From Acinetobacter sp. NIPH 298 (GTDB taxonomy: Bacteria; Pseudomonadota; Gammaproteobacteria; Pseudomonadales; Moraxellaceae), in contig NZ_KB850053.1 in NCBI RefSeq assembly GCF_000369505.1, positions 90,943 through 154,942 on the forward strand: a stretch of DNA of 64,000 bases, given 5' to 3'. Shown piece by piece: positions 7,225 to 17,213 of this stretch. Each line of letters opens with the position of its first letter. The stretch's first letter is position 1. Under the pieces are notes generated by a model. It did not search any database. It was not told where the DNA came from and saw only the letters and a list, made by a program, of their open reading frames with translations. The position numbers and the translations under genes were made by a program.

Positions 7225-9651
7225 ATGATTAAAAACTGGGGCGATCCCGAAGCAAAAGCAGAAGCCGAACGTTATGACAACCCGATTCCGAGCCGAACTC
7301 TTATTTTAACCACATTAGAACAATTACAAACTGCTCAATCTCATGCAGAACTCGTCGAGTGCTTTAATCTTCAAGATCAAAAAAGTATTGATGCATTAAA
7401 CCATCGTTTAAGTGCGATGGTGCGTGATGGCCAGTTAATGAAGGATGGCTATAAATTTCAGCCAGCAACAGACCTTCCGAGCCATGAGGCAACGGTATAT
7501 ATCAACAGTAAAGGTCTAGGTACTGCCAATATCGCAGGGCAAAACGACATCCTCCTAGCTGAACGTGAATTGCGACTGGTCTTTAATGGCGATCGCGTCA
7601 AGGTTCGTCAGACCTCAGTCGACCGTAAAGGTAAGGCTTGGGGCTTTATTAGCGAAGTGGTTCAACACCGCGTTAAACAGATTATTGGTAAAGTCATTGA
7701 ACATGATGGTGAATATTTTATTCAACCCAGTAATCCCAATCAGCACCAACCAATCACCTTAGAAAAAGAACTGATTGAACATGCCAATGCAAAAGTTGGT
7801 GATATGTTGCGTATTGCGATTGATGACTACCCTACACGTGAAGAATTAGCAACAGGTCATGTGATTCAATCCATGGCAGATAAAGCGGATACCGAAATTA
7901 TTATTCCGCAAACGATTTTAGAATTTGGATTACCTTACGAGTTTCCAGAAGCGGTGATTAAAGAGGCTGAAAGCTTCAAAGAACCGTCTGCACAAGACCA
8001 TAAAGGACGTGTGGATTTACGCGATCTGCCATTAGTCACTATTGATGGTGAAGATGCGCGTGACTTTGACGATGCCGTGTATGCAGAAAAACGTCCTGGT
8101 GGTGGCTATCGTGTGGTGGTGGCAATTGCCGATGTCAGTCATTATGTCCGTTTAGATTCAGCTTTGAATGAAGAAGCAGAAGACCGTGGGACATCAGTTT
8201 ATTTCCCACACTTTGTTTTACCGATGTTGCCTGAAGCATTGTCAAATGGACTGTGTTCTTTAAATCCGCACCTTGACCGTCTATGTATGGTCTGTGATTT
8301 AAAACTGTCTCGTGCAGGTAAAGTGACAGGTTATGAATTCTACCCTGCGGTGATGCATTCCAAAGCACGTTTGACTTATACCCAAGTCAGTGAATATTTT
8401 GATGGTACAACAGATGCGATTCCACAAGATAAAAGTATTCATAAATCACTGAACACCCTGTTCCAACTTTATCAAACCCTAAAAGGCTTACGTGCAGAAC
8501 GTCATGCAATGGAATTTGAAACCATTGAAACCTATATGACCTTTGATGAATTGGGTGGTATCAAAGAAATCTTGCCGCGTACGCGCAATGTTGCTCATAA
8601 ACTGATTGAAGAGTGTATGTTGCTCGCCAATGTCGCGGCAGCAGAATACGCTTTAGAACATGATATTCCGATGCTCTATCGTGTGCATGAAGCGCCAGAA
8701 TTTTCACGTATTCAAAAAGTGCGTGATTTTGTGAAATTACTCGGTCTACCATTCCCAGAACAACCGACCCAAGCAGATTATCAACGCGTAATCGAAGCGA
8801 CCAAGGATCGACTGGATGCACCAAGTATTCATGCGGTGTTATTGCGCTCAATGATGCAAGCATACTACGGCGCAAAAAACTCGGGGCACTACGGTTTGGC
8901 ATATGAAGCGTATACGCATTTCACCTCACCAATTCGTCGTTACCCCGATTTATTGCTGCATCGTGCCATTAAAACGCACTTGCAACAAAAGCCACACACG
9001 CTTTCTGGCGCAGCCTTGGATGATGCTGGTGAGCATTTCTCTCAAACCGAACGTCGTGCCGATGAAGCTTCACGTAGTGTGACCACATGGTTGAAATGCC
9101 ACTATATGCAACAGCATTTAGGTGACGAGTTTGTTGGCCTGATTAGTGCTGTGACTGAGTTTGGTTTATTTGTCACCCTTAAAGACTTGTATGTGGACGG
9201 TATGATCCATGTCAGCCAACTCGGTGAGGATTATTTCCTCTATGATCAAGCCAGCCAAAGTCTGGTTGGACAAAACCGTGGGCAAGCCTTTAGTTTAGGT
9301 GATGAAGTCAAAATCAAAGTCGCTGGTGTGAACTTGGAAGAACGTAAAATCGACTTCCAACTGATTCAGCAATTGACGCACTTGGGTCGTGTGATTCGTC
9401 AAAAAGCACCACGTACTGCTTCAAACAAAACCCTAACCACTGAAGAAGTATTTAGCAAAGCACCTATCATCGCTCAACTCAGTGAAGATGGTGAAAAGCC
9501 CGTTGCTAAAAAGAAGAATAAGGACAAAGCTAGTCCTTACGCAAAGAAACCAAGCAAAAAGAGCGCTTCTAAGCCTGAAAGCAAAGAAAAGGTGAAGAAG
9601 AAAGCAAAACCAAAAAAGAAAAAGTCAAATACTAAGCCTAAAGCTGAGTAG
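7225..9651 (+). CDS. rnr: ribonuclease R
   Basis: An 808-residue processive 3'-to-5' exoribonuclease that degrades structured RNA and takes part in rRNA and tmRNA quality control in the cytoplasm. The order is an N-terminal winged-helix region (about 20-90), two cold-shock-type OB folds (about 90-250), the RNB catalytic domain from about 260, an S1 domain (about 633-715, GDEFVGLISAVTEFGLFV) and a Lys-rich tail of about 90 residues. The catalytic aspartates are D274, D280, D282 and D283 in DGEDARDFDDAV, with the RNase II spacing. The basic tail is typical of RNase R and absent from RNase II. The ribosome site is weak. A terminator follows directly. Confidence 0.97.
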   Translation: MIKNWGDPEAKAEAERYDNPIPSRTLILTTLEQLQTAQSHAELVECFNLQDQKSIDALNHRLSAMVRDGQLMKDGYKFQPATDLPSHEATVYINSKGLGTANIAGQNDILLAERELRLVFNGDRVKVRQTSVDRKGKAWGFISEVVQHRVKQIIGKVIEHDGEYFIQPSNPNQHQPITLEKELIEHANAKVGDMLRIAIDDYPTREELATGHVIQSMADKADTEIIIPQTILEFGLPYEFPEAVIKEAESFKEPSAQDHKGRVDLRDLPLVTIDGEDARDFDDAVYAEKRPGGGYRVVVAIADVSHYVRLDSALNEEAEDRGTSVYFPHFVLPMLPEALSNGLCSLNPHLDRLCMVCDLKLSRAGKVTGYEFYPAVMHSKARLTYTQVSEYFDGTTDAIPQDKSIHKSLNTLFQLYQTLKGLRAERHAMEFETIETYMTFDELGGIKEILPRTRNVAHKLIEECMLLANVAAAEYALEHDIPMLYRVHEAPEFSRIQKVRDFVKLLGLPFPEQPTQADYQRVIEATKDRLDAPSIHAVLLRSMMQAYYGAKNSGHYGLAYEAYTHFTSPIRRYPDLLLHRAIKTHLQQKPHTLSGAALDDAGEHFSQTERRADEASRSVTTWLKCHYMQQHLGDEFVGLISAVTEFGLFVTLKDLYVDGMIHVSQLGEDYFLYDQASQSLVGQNRGQAFSLGDEVKIKVAGVNLEERKIDFQLIQQLTHLGRVIRQKAPRTASNKTLTTEEVFSKAPIIAQLSEDGEKPVAKKKNKDKASPYAKKPSKKSASKPESKEKVKKKAKPKKKKSNTKPKAE

Positions 9652-9660
9652 TCTATAAAA

Positions 9661-9688
9661 TAAGAGAGCTTCGGCTCTCTTATTTTTT
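9661..9688 (+). terminator. terminator of rnr with a UUCG tetraloop
   Basis: A 9-bp stem TAAGAGAGC / GCTCTCTTA closed by TTCG is followed by six T. It begins 9 bases after the rnr stop codon. Confidence 0.95.
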
Positions 9689-9736
9689 GTTATATAATAC
9701 ATAGTTAAATAATGTCAAAATACAAATAAAATCCTA

Positions 9737-10324
9737 ATGTCTCATTATAAAATCACAAAATATTATTATCATTACTATGTACTCGTTTGTTTATTCTTTT
9801 TGAGTATTAGTGCGGCTATTTATATATTTAAAGGGAACTTTTCACCTACATTAACAGTAAAGTTTGTCGCCTTGGTAATTGCTAGCTTTTTCTATGTATT
9901 GCTCATGCTTTACTTTCTCAATTTGAAAATGAATCAGGAGTGGGTGATTCCACGACAATGGCGACGCGTACAAATGCAGCCTAGACTTCACGTGTTAGTT
10001 ATTTTTCCTTTATTTATTATTCCGTTACTCTGGCTCAACTTAGCAGGCACCCTTCCAATGCTATGGACGTATATGGTCGGACAACCTCAAATCGTGGAAA
10101 CATCAGCCACTGCCGTAAAAAAACGCTCCCGAAATGCAGATTTTTATTCTTTCCAAACAGTTTATGCAGGAATTCCTATTTTTAGAATTACTTTGAATGA
10201 ATATGAAGCGTATAAAAATTATCATCTCAAATTAAAGTTAATTACTCGCCAAAGTCACTTCGGCACATATATTCTATCAATTGATGAAATTCAGATCACA
10301 ACGCAAAACCTAACGAATAAATAA
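9737..10324 (+). CDS. unknown membrane protein
   Basis: A 195-residue protein that I do not recognise. Three hydrophobic segments lie near residues 13-33, 42-62 and 85-110, followed by a soluble C-terminal part of about 85 residues with no cysteine or known motif. The start is AT-rich and has no clear ribosome site; a TATAAT lies at 9693-9698, about 40 bases upstream. It sits alone between the rnr terminator and prlC, on the same strand as both. The composition (Tyr, Ile, Phe-rich) looks like a genuine inner-membrane protein. Confidence 0.65.
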   Translation: MSHYKITKYYYHYYVLVCLFFLSISAAIYIFKGNFSPTLTVKFVALVIASFFYVLLMLYFLNLKMNQEWVIPRQWRRVQMQPRLHVLVIFPLFIIPLLWLNLAGTLPMLWTYMVGQPQIVETSATAVKKRSRNADFYSFQTVYAGIPIFRITLNEYEAYKNYHLKLKLITRQSHFGTYILSIDEIQITTQNLTNK

Positions 10325-10399
10325 AAAATCAACCTTGATTTATCAACCTTTAAGCCCTACATCTATAACTATGTTTAAAGATGATATGGCAAAAATAGA

Positions 10400-12439
10400 A
10401 TGACACTACAGCAAGCAACGCTTCCCGTTCCTCAATTTGATCAAATTCAACTTGCCGAATTAAAACAACAGATTGAACAAAGCATTCAAAATGGTCAGAA
10501 CTTCTTAACTCACCTAAGTGAAGCCCCTCAAGATACCAAAACTCAATTGGTAACATTGACCGAAGTTGATCAGCTAGAAAATAACATGAGTGAAGCATGG
10601 GGCATTTTGTCGCATCTCAATGCTGTCATGAATAACCCTGAAACCCGTGAAGTATATCAATCACTATTACCGAGCTTGAGCGAATACTACACACAACTTG
10701 GACAGCACGCGGCGCTCTATCAAACCTATCAACAGGTTCATGATAACGTTGCGTTCCAAACCCTCAGTGAAGCACAACAAAGTGCCATTAAACTGGCGCT
10801 ACGCGACTTTAAACTTTCAGGTGTGGCACTCGAAGGCGAAGCCAAAAAACGCTATGCGGAAATCTCAGCACGCTTATCTCAACTCTCTTCAGATTTCTCT
10901 AACCACGTGCTGGATGCCACTCAAGCTTACTTCAAACCTTTAAATGAATCACAACTAAAGGGCTTACCACAAAGCAGCATCGAGTTACTGAAACAATATG
11001 GACAACAACGTGAGCTTGAGCAAGCAGTTGCGACACTCGACTTCCCTGCTTATTTCGCGATTATGACTTATGCCGATGATCGAGCATTAAGAGAAGAGTT
11101 GTATAAGGCCTATGTAACACGTGCATCTGAGCAGTCTGATAAAATCGAGTTTGATAATACGCCTGTGATGGAAGAAATCCTCAGCCTGCGTCAGGAAATG
11201 GCACAATTACTTGGTTTTAATAATTTTGCAGAATACTCACTTGCCAGCAAAATGGCACCTGATGTTGAAACAGTCGATAAGTTCTTAGTTGATTTGGCTG
11301 AACACGCTCGCACACCTGCCCTCGCAGAAGTTGCTGAACTTAAAAGCATTGCCCAACAAGATGGCGTTGATGAATTAAAACCGTGGGATGCAACCTATTA
11401 TTCTGAAAAGCTGAAACAACAACAATTTAATTTATCTCAAGAAGCACTTAAACCTTATTTCCCCGCATCAAAAGTTGTTCAAGGTTTATTTCAGATCGTG
11501 CAACGCCTGTATGACATCCAAATCATCGAACGCCAAGCACCTGTTTGGCAGAATGATGTGCGCTATTTTGAAATTGAGGATCAAGGGCAAGTCATTGGTG
11601 GCTTCTACTTTGACTTATATGCCCGCAACGGTAAACGCGGTGGTGCATGGATGAGTGGTTTCCGTTCCCGTGTGCAAACCGCAACAGGATTACAAAAACC
11701 AATCTGCTATATGGTGTGTAACTTTACTCCACCGATTGGTGATCAACCTGCACTACTCACCCATGATGAAGTGATTACCTTATTCCATGAGTTTGGTCAT
11801 GGCTTACATCACATGCTCACAGAAGTGGATAATATCTCAGTTGCTGGTACACACGGCGTCGCATGGGATGCGGTTGAATTACCAAGTCAGTTTATGGAAT
11901 TCTGGGCTTGGGACAATGAAAGTCTAGACGTGCTCAGTGAACATACTGAAACCAAGCAAACTTTACCGCAAGAATTGTTAGCTGCATTGTTGAACGCACG
12001 TTTCTTCCAATCAGGTATGCAAACGCTACGTCAGATTGAATTTGCATTGTTCGATCTGACCATCCATCGTCAGGCACCTGCATTAAACAGCCAGCAGATC
12101 CAAGCAACCTTGGATGATATCCGAGATAAATTTGCGGTAGTTCCTGCTGTTGCTTATAACCGTTTTCAGCATAGCTTTAGTCACATCTTCGCAGGCGGTT
12201 ATGCGGCAGGTTATTACTCGTATAAATGGGCTGAAGTTTTAGCGAGTGATGCCTTTGATCGCTTCGAAAATGAAGGTATTTTTAACACCGAGACAGGAAA
12301 AGAGTTTCGGCAGTTTATCCTAGCAGTTGGCGGAAAAGATACAGCACTTGATGCGTTTCGCAATTTCCGAAAAAGAGAACCGAAAATAGATGCATTATTG
12401 CGTCATCAAGGTTGGACGAACGCTGATAAAACCGCTTAA
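10400..12439 (+). CDS. prlC: oligopeptidase A (M3 metallopeptidase)
   Basis: A 679-residue cytoplasmic zinc endopeptidase that degrades small peptides, including cleaved signal peptides. The M3 zinc motif HEFGH is at residues 463-467, inside TLFHEFGHGLHHML. The downstream glutamate ligand lies in the stretch WDAVELPSQFMEFW about 25-30 residues further on. Length and the all-helical N-terminal half match E. coli PrlC (680 residues). It is followed after 38 bases by the small zinc-ribbon gene, an association also found in other gammaproteobacteria. Confidence 0.96.
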   Translation: MTLQQATLPVPQFDQIQLAELKQQIEQSIQNGQNFLTHLSEAPQDTKTQLVTLTEVDQLENNMSEAWGILSHLNAVMNNPETREVYQSLLPSLSEYYTQLGQHAALYQTYQQVHDNVAFQTLSEAQQSAIKLALRDFKLSGVALEGEAKKRYAEISARLSQLSSDFSNHVLDATQAYFKPLNESQLKGLPQSSIELLKQYGQQRELEQAVATLDFPAYFAIMTYADDRALREELYKAYVTRASEQSDKIEFDNTPVMEEILSLRQEMAQLLGFNNFAEYSLASKMAPDVETVDKFLVDLAEHARTPALAEVAELKSIAQQDGVDELKPWDATYYSEKLKQQQFNLSQEALKPYFPASKVVQGLFQIVQRLYDIQIIERQAPVWQNDVRYFEIEDQGQVIGGFYFDLYARNGKRGGAWMSGFRSRVQTATGLQKPICYMVCNFTPPIGDQPALLTHDEVITLFHEFGHGLHHMLTEVDNISVAGTHGVAWDAVELPSQFMEFWAWDNESLDVLSEHTETKQTLPQELLAALLNARFFQSGMQTLRQIEFALFDLTIHRQAPALNSQQIQATLDDIRDKFAVVPAVAYNRFQHSFSHIFAGGYAAGYYSYKWAEVLASDAFDRFENEGIFNTETGKEFRQFILAVGGKDTALDAFRNFRKREPKIDALLRHQGWTNADKTA

Positions 12440-12477
12440 ACTACGTCATTATTGTTCACAGGGTGGTATTAACTGAC

Positions 12478-12684
12478 ATGAAAAGACAGTTCATCGCGGG
12501 TGCAAAATGCCCCAAATGTGGCGCGTTAGATCGTGTGGTTAAGATCACTACTGTGGATGACGAGTGGATTGAATGTATCGAATGTGCTTATAGCGAAAAA
12601 CGGCCAACTCAAGTGGATGAACCTGAAATCGCAGAGCCAGATGAAATTGGGGTGATACAGTTCAAACCTCGTCATTTTGACTAG
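12478..12684 (+). CDS. yheV: YheV-like putative zinc-ribbon protein
   Basis: A 68-residue protein of the YheV/DUF2387 family. Two CxxC pairs (C11/C14 in CPKC and C33/C36 in CIEC) form a zinc ribbon, followed by an acidic tail. I use the ATG at 12478 because family members begin MK-RFIAGA-CPKC; the in-frame GTG at 12463 would add only five residues. No biochemical function is established. Its position just after prlC matches the usual neighbourhood. The next gene starts 13 bases after its stop codon. Confidence 0.8.
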   Translation: MKRQFIAGAKCPKCGALDRVVKITTVDDEWIECIECAYSEKRPTQVDEPEIAEPDEIGVIQFKPRHFD

Positions 12685-12697
12685 AAGGTTAAAAAAA

Positions 12698-13150
12698 ATG
12701 ACGTCACCCGACCAAACCAAAAATACTAAACTATTGTGGATGATCATTGCTGGTATTAGCATCATTGTGGTTTTGTTTTTTGCAATACAATGGTTTTTGG
12801 CAAAGAAGAATCTACAGCCCAGTAAGAACTCAGATCAACCTATCGCTGAGGAAACAATTGCTTCACCAGATGAAGTAAGTAGCGCTGCCTCTGAGATCAC
12901 CACAATGACTGAGAACGAAGCCACCGCATCGATTCAATTAGTACAAGAGTCATTAATAAAGGAACCATTACCGACCAATGACAGCTTAGCCAAAGAAGAA
13001 ATCGCTAAATTAGATGATATTCACCATCAATTAAAAGATCAGCAAAAAGATTTAAAACAGCAACATGAAGATGTCGATGCGCTGCTCAGGCTGAAAGAGG
13101 AACAAATTAAATTATTAGAGGCTCAAATTCAGCAAGCTCAATCATCTTAA
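12698..13150 (+). CDS. unknown single-pass membrane protein with a coiled coil
   Basis: A 150-residue protein. A hydrophobic helix near residues 12-35 is followed by an acidic Ser/Thr/Glu-rich linker. A strongly predicted coiled coil (about 100-150) is rich in Lys, Gln, Glu and Leu and ends at the C-terminus. I start at 12698, where AGAAGG lies 9 bases upstream; the in-frame ATG at 12677 overlaps yheV and precedes that site. The architecture of a short cytoplasmic tail, one helix and a long coiled coil suggests a scaffold or envelope adaptor, but I cannot name a family. Confidence 0.7.
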   Translation: MTSPDQTKNTKLLWMIIAGISIIVVLFFAIQWFLAKKNLQPSKNSDQPIAEETIASPDEVSSAASEITTMTENEATASIQLVQESLIKEPLPTNDSLAKEEIAKLDDIHHQLKDQQKDLKQQHEDVDALLRLKEEQIKLLEAQIQQAQSS

Positions 13151-13210
13151 AAGCGTTTTCGCTATTCCCATTTTGCTAGAATGAAGATCTCCTTCTAGCA
13201 TTGTTATTCT

Positions 13211-14080
13211 ATGTCCAGTATCGGTCAGCGCTATCCAGTACCCATTGCCATTGCATGTCTCATGCTCTCTGCACTTTTATTCTCAGTGATGGGGATCTGT
13301 ATTCGCTATGCATCTCATACCGTTGATAACTATACAATCGTCTTTTTTCGAAACATCGTTGGACTCATTCTGTTTATCCCCTTTATCTTTCAACAAGGTT
13401 TTGGTTTTGTAAAAACAGAAAAACTATGGATGCATACATGGCGCAGTTTGATCGGGCTTGCAGCTATGTATGGGTTTTTCTATGCCATTGCGCATCTAAA
13501 ACTCTCCAATGCCATGGTATTTACCTATTCATCACCCATTTTTATTCCACTCATCGCATGGTTATTTTTAAAAGAACGAATCACAGCAGCGATGCTTTGT
13601 GCCGCAGCTTTAGGATTGATTGGAGTTATTTTTGTTGCCAAACCTGATCAAGGCTTGCTGAACTGGATTGCGGTGATTGGGATGGCATCAAGTCTATTTG
13701 CTGCACTGGCCTTTGTCACTGTACGAGCACTTACTCGGACAGAACCACCTGAACGAATTGTGTTTTATTTCTGCTTGATTGGTTCATTCCTTTCTGTGAT
13801 TCCGATGTTTTGGGTTTGGCGCCCATATCACCTCAAAGAGTTATTTTTCCTAATCAGTGCAGGTATCCTTGCCAATACTAGCCAAATCTTTATGTCACAT
13901 GCTTATCGCCTTGCGCCTGCTGGTCAGATTGCGCCAGTGAATTATATGGCGATCATTTTTGCTGGCATTTGGGGATTTTTTCTTTGGCAAGAAATCCCCG
14001 ATATATATAGTTTGATTGGGTTTGCTTTTATTCTAGTGGCGATTTTGTTATGTAGCCCATTTATACAAAAACAAAAGTAA
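13211..14080 (+). CDS. DMT-superfamily (EamA) transporter
   Basis: A 289-residue inner-membrane protein with ten hydrophobic segments arranged as two EamA repeats (about 12-145 and 155-285). The duplicated pattern places a conserved Pro near the end of each half (YSSPIFIPLIAW and LAPAGQIAPVNYMAI). EamA proteins export amino acids or other metabolites. The substrate cannot be deduced. No good ribosome site is visible before the ATG. It converges with the TRAP permease gene across a shared terminator. Confidence 0.85.
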   Translation: MSSIGQRYPVPIAIACLMLSALLFSVMGICIRYASHTVDNYTIVFFRNIVGLILFIPFIFQQGFGFVKTEKLWMHTWRSLIGLAAMYGFFYAIAHLKLSNAMVFTYSSPIFIPLIAWLFLKERITAAMLCAAALGLIGVIFVAKPDQGLLNWIAVIGMASSLFAALAFVTVRALTRTEPPERIVFYFCLIGSFLSVIPMFWVWRPYHLKELFFLISAGILANTSQIFMSHAYRLAPAGQIAPVNYMAIIFAGIWGFFLWQEIPDIYSLIGFAFILVAILLCSPFIQKQK

Positions 14081-14182
14081 TTAAAAAACCATAACTCTTG
14101 GCTAACCAGTTTTTGTTCCAGTGAATACCCCTTACGCCCAAATAAATGTTCAATTCAATCAATACACAATTGTTCAGTGCAT

Positions 14183-14208
14183 AAAAAAGCACCCGAAGGT
14201 GCTTTTTT
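14183..14208. terminator. bidirectional terminator between the DMT and TRAP genes
   Basis: An 11-bp stem AAAAAAGCACC / GGTGCTTTTTT with a CGAA loop has A-runs and T-runs on both sides, so it serves both converging genes. Confidence 0.93.
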
Positions 14209-14218
14209 AATGAGTTAC

Positions 14219-16429
14219 TTATTGATACCAACCGAACAACTTAAAGTAATACGGTACGTACGCAATAATTAACATCGCAGGAACCATCACTAGTAACGGT
14301 AAGATCCAGCGCTCATAGCGATAGTAGAACGACAGATGCTTCACTTCTGCATCAGCGGCCATGACTTCATCATCACCAATCGCTTGTCGTGCCAATAGAT
14401 GGTTTAAAGCAACAGGTGGTGTGACATAACCCAACTCAAAGCCAGTTAAAGCAATCATCCAGAAGTGGACAGGATCAATACCATACTGATAAGCCACAGG
14501 TGCAACAGTTGCGGAGATAAGAATGACCGCACCGAACGGATCCATGATCATACCGACCAAGACCATAAACACCACAACTAAGGAAATCACCACGAACATA
14601 CTACTGATGTCACGCGGGAAAGCTTCCATGACCTCAATATGTTCGAGGAAACCACCGACACTGACCGAAAGCGCCATCAAAATAACTAATGCACCAATAT
14701 GCCCAACGGTTTCTGTCGTTGAGGTATGTAATGCTTTGCCAAATGGAACACGACGTTCAGGATTACGTGGATCATCCGATGGATTCACTGGTGGTACTGG
14801 TTGAGAACCATCTGATGGTGCTGTATAGGTATTTAAAGTACTGTCCCAATGCCCAACCGGTGCAAGTGGTGCAGGTTCTTTACGTAACTTATCAAACAAT
14901 ACCATCAACAATAGAATCACTGGCATCATGACAGGTGCAGTAAATTCATTTAACTCAGTTGATAACGCATGCTTATAGAACAACCAAATCAGCACAAAAA
15001 TCACGATATACGGCGCTACAGGAACAAATGCACGCAGTGATTTCGGTAATGCAATTTTTGGAGGTGCAATACGGAATTTCTGCTCAGCAAAGAATAATGC
15101 AATCACCAAGAATAAGGTTGATGTCAATAAGAAGACATACATACCATGTTTATAAAGTAGGTCTGTTGTCACCTCTTTGTTTAAAGATGCCACAACCACA
15201 ATTAATAAACACGGACGTAACACAACACCAAGCGAGCCTGAGAGCGCAGTTGCTGCTAATGCAAACTGACGACGACCACCTGCGTTCCAAACTTCTTTAT
15301 AAATGATCGCACCCGCAGCAATAACGAAGATACCAGATGCACCGGTATACGCTGTTGGTAATGCAGCAGCAATCAAAATAAGCCAAGTTAAGGTTTCAGG
15401 TGCTAAGTTCCACGGACGTAAAATATTTAAGAATAAATCAACAATACGTGTTTGCTTAAGCAACATACCTGCCCAAATAAACAAGGCAAGATTTAAGAAA
15501 ATATTTGCGAATTCAACCAACTGACCAAGGTAGATCCCTTGCCCCATCGGATAATCCATAAAGAAGGTGAATGCAATCCCCGTAATAATCGCCATATATG
15601 CATACAATGGGATACTGAGGAAGGCTAAACCAATATTTCCACCTTCACGTGTTGGTGGTGGTGACTTCACTAAATGGAATAAACTAATTAATGTAAGTAC
15701 TCCAAATAGAATCATCCAGAGCCAATAAATAATATTCATTCCTGAGGCGAAAGGAACACCAGAATTCAGGACAGAATGATATTGGCTGTACACTGAGTAG
15801 GTGAGTAAACCATTACCCAACAACATCGCAGTGTTATAAATACGGAAATCAATTTTAGTCGCAGGACTACGTAAACCAATATGATGTGATTTTATCGTCG
15901 CACTGATTGCAGCAAATAAAACCATAATCACTAAAAATAAAGCGCGATTCTCGGAACCAAATTTAAAAACACCAAAAAAGGATGTTTCGATATTTCGATA
16001 GGTCCGGACGCTTGGATTGGCCTCAATATGTGCCATCGCTTTATCATAGAATTGATATTTTTCTTCACACTGTTGCTTTGCAGCAAGCAATGACGAACGA
16101 ACATCCGATTCTGATGCAGCACCAAACATACTGGCAAATTCATCCGCAGCATTGATCTTCATCTGCTCTTGAACTTGCGCATCGATATTTGGATTAGTAT
16201 CACAGGTTGGCTTCGTCGGTTCAGCGCGTAGAAACGAATATTGCATACCAGTATTAGGATCGCCATATAAACGCTCCCCCATACGCAATAACTGACCATG
16301 AATCATCTCACCAGTACCAATAACGAGCGTCATTAATAGTAAGACGAGAACCACAAAGGTCGATATCCACTCTGTCCAGATATAACTCAGCAGACCTAAT
16401 CCAGACTTTTTCTCTTGATCATTTTGCAT
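14219..16429 (-). CDS. TRAP transporter permease, DctQ-DctM type fusion
   Basis: A 736-residue inner-membrane permease, much longer than a lone DctM (about 425). The N-terminal third has a membrane segment, a periplasmic-looking insert of about 110 residues with two cysteines (PTCDTN and KQQCEEKY), then more helices that resemble a small DctQ subunit. The rest carries DctM elements: ALPTAYTGASGIFVIAAGAI, TALSGSLGVVLRP, and near the C-terminus GMIMDPFGAVILIS and TGFELGYVTPPVALN. A soluble linker rich in Pro and Asp splits the DctM part. It probably imports an organic acid with a sodium gradient. A TAtT lipoprotein and a rhombosortase lie upstream on the same strand, but no DctP binding protein is adjacent. 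Confidence 0.88.
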   Translation of the reverse strand: MQNDQEKKSGLGLLSYIWTEWISTFVVLVLLLMTLVIGTGEMIHGQLLRMGERLYGDPNTGMQYSFLRAEPTKPTCDTNPNIDAQVQEQMKINAADEFASMFGAASESDVRSSLLAAKQQCEEKYQFYDKAMAHIEANPSVRTYRNIETSFFGVFKFGSENRALFLVIMVLFAAISATIKSHHIGLRSPATKIDFRIYNTAMLLGNGLLTYSVYSQYHSVLNSGVPFASGMNIIYWLWMILFGVLTLISLFHLVKSPPPTREGGNIGLAFLSIPLYAYMAIITGIAFTFFMDYPMGQGIYLGQLVEFANIFLNLALFIWAGMLLKQTRIVDLFLNILRPWNLAPETLTWLILIAAALPTAYTGASGIFVIAAGAIIYKEVWNAGGRRQFALAATALSGSLGVVLRPCLLIVVVASLNKEVTTDLLYKHGMYVFLLTSTLFLVIALFFAEQKFRIAPPKIALPKSLRAFVPVAPYIVIFVLIWLFYKHALSTELNEFTAPVMMPVILLLMVLFDKLRKEPAPLAPVGHWDSTLNTYTAPSDGSQPVPPVNPSDDPRNPERRVPFGKALHTSTTETVGHIGALVILMALSVSVGGFLEHIEVMEAFPRDISSMFVVISLVVVFMVLVGMIMDPFGAVILISATVAPVAYQYGIDPVHFWMIALTGFELGYVTPPVALNHLLARQAIGDDEVMAADAEVKHLSFYYRYERWILPLLVMVPAMLIIAYVPYYFKLFGWYQ

Positions 16430-16617
16430 GTCTATTCCAATTTATTGTTTTCAACATCCATCCAAAGATGTTGAATCATGCGATATCCATGGTTGATAGA
16501 TAAATGAATTTACCCTTAGAATCACCAGTCCCTTTTAAACCGCTTAAATTTGCAGCAATCTTTTCCAAAAAAGAATGACTACAATCACTTTTTTATAGGT
16601 TGTTTTTATCAATTTGC

Positions 16618-17190
16618 CTACGTTCTACCTTTCCTTTTTATCGATAAATAAGCTAAACCACTTAACACACCGCCAATCGCACCAATCAAATGTGCCTCCG
16701 TTAACACGGGGCTACCGATTAACTGAGCTGTGCCTGCTTGTCCAAAGGTATTTTCCCAAAGTAACTTTGCAGCAATCAAGACCAAAACCAATATGGCAAA
16801 CTTACGTTCTTTCGGATACTGCAAATACACCAAACTCACCGCAGTATATAAACCATGCAGAACACCAGACAATCCAGCATAAGCATCAATATAAGGCAAA
16901 TAAAAATAAAAAATGAGGCTGATAAATGGCGGTAGGATCAATAACAATGCGCATAAATGTCGATTAAGTACATGAGGGAAAATGAACGGCAAACATGCGA
17001 ATGCCAACATATTCAATAAAAAATGCATCCATCCAACATGCACCCAATGCGCCGTCCATAAACGCCAGAACTCTGTGAGTAAACTCGGTTTCCAATAAAT
17101 AAAATGATCAGCAAAGACTTGTAAGCTCGCTGATATTGAAATACATACAGCGATCAAAATGACTTTCCGTATCCATATTTGATCTTTCAT
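16618..17190 (-). CDS. rrtA: rhombosortase-like rhomboid intramembrane serine protease
   Basis: A 190-residue polytopic protein. The rhomboid elements are HFLLN (H56, N60), the catalytic serine in GLSG (S108) followed by VLHGLYTA, and the catalytic His167 in EAHLIGAIGG. The GLSGVLHG pattern and small size point to the rhombosortase branch, which cleaves proteins carrying a C-terminal GlyGly-CTERM signal. No protein in this window ends in such a tail, so the substrate must be elsewhere. The gene lies between the TAtT and TRAP permease genes, all on the minus strand, 188 bases before the permease. A general rhomboid function cannot be excluded. Confidence 0.8.
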   Translation of the reverse strand: MKDQIWIRKVILIAVCISISASLQVFADHFIYWKPSLLTEFWRLWTAHWVHVGWMHFLLNMLAFACLPFIFPHVLNRHLCALLLILPPFISLIFYFYLPYIDAYAGLSGVLHGLYTAVSLVYLQYPKERKFAILVLVLIAAKLLWENTFGQAGTAQLIGSPVLTEAHLIGAIGGVLSGLAYLSIKRKGRT

Positions 17191-17213
17191 TTATCTACAC
17201 CTCTTCAAAAACA

